Of a DNA stretch of 46,994 nucleotides, positions 44,218 through 46,994 are shown piece after piece (the first letter of the stretch is position 1; each line of letters opens with the position of its first letter). The position numbers and the translations under genes are program-made. Location: positions 1 through 46,994 of the forward strand of contig JAKSMP010000016.1 of assembly GCA_024400505.1 (NCBI GenBank), given 5' to 3'. The stretch is from Bacteroidales bacterium. Its GTDB lineage: Bacteria; Bacteroidota; Bacteroidia; Bacteroidales; P3. The notes under the pieces were generated by a model. That model ran no database searches, had not been told where the DNA came from, and saw only the letters and a list, made by a program, of their open reading frames with translations.

Positions 44218-45288
44218 ATGAAAAACATCGCTCTTATCACCGGTATCACCGGTCAGGACGGCTCATTCCTCGCCGAATTTCTACTTGAAAAAGGTTATGA
44301 AGTTCATGGAGTCATCCGTCGTAGTTCCTCATTCAATACCGGTCGCATCGAACACCTCTATCTCGACGAATGGGTGCGTGATATGAAGCAACAGAGACTC
44401 GTCAACCTCCATTATGGCGATATGACCGACTCGTCCTCACTCGTCCGAATCCTCCAGCAAGTGCGCCCCACCGAGGTCTATAATCTTGCCGCCCAAAGCC
44501 ATGTCAAAGTATCCTTCGACTGCCCCGAATACACAGCCGAGGCCGATGCCACCGGTGTGCTTCGCCTCCTCGAAGCCATCCGCATCTTGGGTATGGAGAA
44601 AACCTGTAAAGTCTATCAGGCTTCCACCTCCGAACTCTTTGGCCTTGTGCAAGAAGTGCCACAAAAAGAAACCACACCCTTCTATCCCCGTTCCCCCTAT
44701 GGCGTAGCCAAGCAGTATGGTTTCTGGATTGTCAAAAACTACCGTGAGTCATACGGCATGTTTGCCGTCAATGGCATCCTTTTCAATCACGAATCCGAGC
44801 GTCGAGGCGAAACCTTCGTCACCCGCAAAATCACCCTCGCAGCAGCCCGCATCGCACAAGGCTATCAAGACAAACTCTATCTGGGCAACCTCAACTCCCT
44901 CCGCGACTGGGGCTATGCCAAAGACTATGTAGAGTGCATGTGGCTCATCCTCCAGCATGAGACCCCCGAAGATTTCGTTATCGCCACAGGTGAATACCAT
45001 ACCGTCCGTGAGTTTGCCACCCTGGCATTCCACCATGTAGGCATCGAACTCCGTTGGGAAGGCGAAGGTGTAGATGAGAAAGGTATTGATACCGCCACAG
45101 GCAAAGTCCTGGTCGAGGTCGATCCCAAGTACTTCCGTCCTGCCGAAGTCGATCAGCTTCTCGGCGATCCCACCAAAGCCAAAACCCTCCTGGGCTGGAA
45201 TCCCACCAAAACCACCTTCGACCAACTCGTCCAGATCATGGTCTCCCACGACATGCGCTTCGTCCGCAAACTCCACCATAGCGAGTAA
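44218..45288 (+). CDS. gmd: GDP-mannose 4,6-dehydratase
   Basis: Gmd converts GDP-mannose to GDP-4-keto-6-deoxy-mannose, the precursor of GDP-fucose, GDP-rhamnose and related sugars. The 356-residue product has the NAD motif [20 protein letters not shown], the [15 protein letters not shown] segment, the catalytic Thr/Glu region [15 protein letters not shown] as YxxxK, and [17 protein letters not shown], which is diagnostic for Gmd. No fucose synthase (fcl) follows in this window, so the downstream 6-deoxysugar enzyme lies elsewhere. Confidence 0.97.
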   Translation: MKNIALITGITGQDGSFLAEFLLEKGYEVHGVIRRSSSFNTGRIEHLYLDEWVRDMKQQRLVNLHYGDMTDSSSLVRILQQVRPTEVYNLAAQSHVKVSFDCPEYTAEADATGVLRLLEAIRILGMEKTCKVYQASTSELFGLVQEVPQKETTPFYPRSPYGVAKQYGFWIVKNYRESYGMFAVNGILFNHESERRGETFVTRKITLAAARIAQGYQDKLYLGNLNSLRDWGYAKDYVECMWLILQHETPEDFVIATGEYHTVREFATLAFHHVGIELRWEGEGVDEKGIDTATGKVLVEVDPKYFRPAEVDQLLGDPTKAKTLLGWNPTKTTFDQLVQIMVSHDMRFVRKLHHSE

Positions 45289-45295
45289 TTGAGTG

Positions 45296-45360
45296 ATAGG
45301 TAGCAGGTATAGTGTAGGGTATAAGATGTGTATGGTATAAAGTATAATGGTATAAAGTAT
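45296..45360 (+). repeat. Short G-rich heptad array and GTATAA repeats after gmd
   Basis: AGGTAGC AGGTATA follows the gmd stop by 10 bases and passes into repeated GGTATAAAGTATAA (two copies). The gap 45289-45638 (350 bases) contains no gene. Confidence 0.7.
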
Positions 45361-45466
45361 AAATGTATATCACAATTTTCCCCCAGAATATCTCCCGCCG
45401 TCGGAGTCCGCACACCTAACAAATACCAATCAAATACCTGCTACCTCCTACCTGTATGGTGGGTGC

Positions 45467-45525
45467 GTCAGCCGTCCCCTCTTTAGAGGGGTCCGCCGTA
45501 AGGCGGGGGGTATGCTACGGCTGAC
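45467..45525 (+). repeat. Three-way-junction hairpin repeat
   Basis: An outer stem GTCAGCCGT (45467-45475) / ACGGCTGAC (45517-45525) encloses two hairpins, CCCCTC-TTTA-GAGGGG (45476-45491) and CCGCC-GTAA-GGCGG (45493-45506). The part GCCGTCGGAGTCCGCAC at about 45393-45409 resembles the sequence just after the outer stem, suggesting a second, broken copy. Confidence 0.75.
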
Positions 45526-45638
45526 GGAGTCAGCACAAATCCAATCTACCAATCAAACACCTGCTACCTAAATAACTCACTCTGCAGTCATCATTAAATC
45601 CAATTAAATAATTAATCATTTAAAAACGTAAAGTCAAC

Positions 45639-46532
45639 ATGAGAAAACTCCTTTCCCTTGCACTCCTCGCAGTGCTTTTCGTCGCTTGTACCAAGAACGA
45701 AGGCGAGTACACCATCAAAGCCAAACTCAACCTCCCCAACGTGTGGACCTCCGTGGCCTCCAAACTCGAAACCAATGGCGATCCCACCGCTCGTATGGGT
45801 ATGTACATCTTTGATAATAACGACGCCTATGTTGGCCTCGTGAACAGAGATATGGCCGGTGCCACCGATTTCACTGCCACAGCCACTCGTATTTCCACCG
45901 CTGGCCATTACACCCTCTATGGCTTTGCCTACATTCCCAATGCCGATCTGCTGCACAACACCGATGCATCTCCGATTACCCCCAGCTCAGTATTCTCCAT
46001 CAGTGAGCCTCGCGACATCTGTCTCGGCAGCCAAGAAATCACTGTGATCTCCTCCCAACTCAACTACACCACCACCATCACCCTCAACCACATCATGGCA
46101 CAGCTGGCACTCTCCGTTACAGGCGTTCCTGCCGATATAGATGCCATCAGCGTCACCCTCCCCAGCCAATCCAATCAGTTCGCCTTCGACGGCACCTTCA
46201 CTGGTACTGCAGCCACCCAGACCATCGATTTGACCCGTGCGGCCACAGCCGATGCCAATGGCAACTACATCTGGTCCTTCCCCGAGACCATCGTCTTCCC
46301 CTGTGCTGCCGGCACCACCTCCATGCCCATCACAGTAGTGGCAACCGATGCCACCCGCACCTACACCTTCAACACCGCCAGCACCACCTGCTGCACCAGC
46401 ACCACCCGCACCGTCCTCACCACCACCTGGAACACCCTCAACTACTACGTCACTGGCAACCTCTCCATCCAGCCCTGGACCACTGTCACCCAATCCGGCT
46501 CCTTCATCCTCGGCGACCCCTCCGTCAACTGA
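45639..46532 (+). CDS. Fimbrillin-like lipoprotein
   Basis: The 297-residue product begins with a lipoprotein signal (MRKLLSLALLAVLFVAC). The mature part is a two-domain beta-sandwich of fimbrillin type: SQLNYTTTITLNHIMAQLAL is the typical transition to the second domain, and IWSFPETIVFPCAAGTTSMP follows. The C-terminal part is Thr-rich with an internal CC (STTCCTSTTRTVLTTTWN). It may be a fimbrial subunit or tip protein, like the lipoprotein at 41595. It is isolated between repeat-filled gaps. Confidence 0.68.
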   Translation: MRKLLSLALLAVLFVACTKNEGEYTIKAKLNLPNVWTSVASKLETNGDPTARMGMYIFDNNDAYVGLVNRDMAGATDFTATATRISTAGHYTLYGFAYIPNADLLHNTDASPITPSSVFSISEPRDICLGSQEITVISSQLNYTTTITLNHIMAQLALSVTGVPADIDAISVTLPSQSNQFAFDGTFTGTAATQTIDLTRAATADANGNYIWSFPETIVFPCAAGTTSMPITVVATDATRTYTFNTASTTCCTSTTRTVLTTTWNTLNYYVTGNLSIQPWTTVTQSGSFILGDPSVN

Positions 46533-46540
46533 TAAAAAGG

Positions 46541-46628
46541 TAATAGGTAGTATGTAACAGGTAGCAGGTAACAGGTAATAGGTAGTAGGTAGTAGGTAGT
46601 AGGTAGCAGGTAATAGGTAGCAGGTAGA
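46541..46628 (+). repeat. G-rich heptad array after the fimbrillin-like gene
   Basis: About 12 units (AGGTAAT, AGGTAGT, AGGTAGC, AGGTAAC) begin 8 bases after the stop. The gap from 46533 to the window end holds no gene. Confidence 0.9.
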
Positions 46629-46675
46629 AGACAACAAGTAGAAACTAACAGGAATCATCCGGGACTCTAAACTTT

Positions 46676-46848
46676 GTTCCCTCCATCCTCCATTCTGAAC
46701 CCTAAACACTCCCCTCTCCACCCTCCACTCTGTCCCCTAATCTCTCCCCCCTAAACACTCCCCTCTCCACTCTGCTCCCTAAAACACCGGCTCCCGCCCC
46801 ACCTACTCCCTGCTACCTACTACCTAAAAGCCCTGCTCCCTATTTTCA
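46676..46848 (+). repeat. C-rich degenerate array
   Basis: First a CCCTCCA/CTCCCCTC-type stretch with AACACTCCCCTCTCCAC present twice, then the usual CCTACTC CCTGCTA CCTACTA units from 46801. Confidence 0.75.
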
Positions 46849-46850
46849 TC

Positions 46851-46971
46851 AACCGCTAAAAACGCAAAATAACGCTAAAAAACTACATCCCTTTCGCGCC
46901 TTCCGCTTGCTCCAGCAAGCCCTAAGTTAGCGACTTGAGAAATTTTCGCATCTTTCGCGTCTTTCGCGGTT
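46851..46971 (+). repeat. GCGAAA element, copy 5 (full length)
   Basis: Left end AACCGCTAAAAACGCAAAAT as in copy 2, central hairpin GCTTGC-TCCA-GCAAGC, right end TTTCGCGTCTTTCGCGGTT. The terminal inverted repeats are the same as in copy 2. Confidence 0.8.
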
Positions 46972-46994
46972 CCCCAACCCGCCGGCCCCCGCCC

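Noticed and set aside
45987-46721. Minus-strand Gly-rich ORF of 244 residues
   Set aside because: Shadow of the fimbrillin-like gene and heptad array; the N-terminus is a translated repeat array.

Overview
The window is a chromosomal segment of a Bacteroidota member, most likely of the order Bacteroidales. The evidence is a PorT-type outer-membrane protein, a TonB-dependent receptor paired with a DUF4249 lipoprotein, a UpxY-type antiterminator, fimbrillin-like lipoproteins, and promoters of the TTTG-N19/20-TAnnTTTG class. Species cannot be fixed from sequence reading alone.

Layout. (1) 1-601: the 5' part of an IS4-type transposase running off the left edge on the minus strand. (2) 0.8-7.8 kb, plus strand: an uncharacterised locus. 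It holds a small unknown protein, a WG-repeat lipoprotein, a VCP-like AAA+ ATPase, two YbjN/chaperone-like proteins, a stand-alone domain resembling the FtsZ C-terminal domain, a TPR protein, a YkvA/DUF1232 protein and a membrane-anchored WG-repeat protein. Several genes are preceded by a repeated TGATAG-type leader and two of these carry the same stem-loop. (3) 8.0-9.5 kb: a fimbrillin-like fragment, a terminator and an unknown lipoprotein. (4) 9.5-24.4 kb, all minus strand: conserved housekeeping genes: uvrB, a four-helix-bundle gene, a COG2509-type FAD protein, porT, ansA, a thioesterase, tRNA-Phe, lspA, DUF3109, a serA-like dehydrogenase, DUF4249 plus TonB receptor, a Kv-type channel and an M16 protease. 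(5) 25.1-46.5 kb, all plus strand: a surface-glycan locus. It opens with a GT2 gene and a upxY-like regulator with a clear promoter, followed by an ATP-grasp gene. Next come five GT2 genes, four of them a duplicated A-B pair and one broken by a stop codon. Then follow an SDR, two more ATP-grasp genes, an aldo/keto reductase, two further glycosyltransferases, a UDP-glucose/GDP-mannose-type dehydrogenase, a nucleotidyltransferase-GHMP kinase fusion, GDP-mannose 4,6-dehydratase and two fimbrillin-type lipoproteins.

The glycan genes fit together as precursor synthesis (dehydrogenase, gmd, kinase-nucleotidyltransferase), assembly (GT2, GT4 and others), and modification (SDR, AKR, ATP-grasp), controlled by NusG-like antitermination.

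Two things stand out. First, the gaps at 41-47 kb are filled with 7-bp-period arrays, G-rich just after a stop codon and C-rich before the next gene. They bracket copies of a ~120-bp element with GCGAAA-type terminal inverted repeats. The same G-rich/C-rich arrangement, in transcript orientation, flanks the four-helix-bundle gene at 11.7-12.2 kb on the opposite strand, and a 5-unit heptad array lies inside the dehydrogenase gene. Second, the AAA+/FtsZ-C-like/YbjN/TPR/WG locus matches no system I can name.
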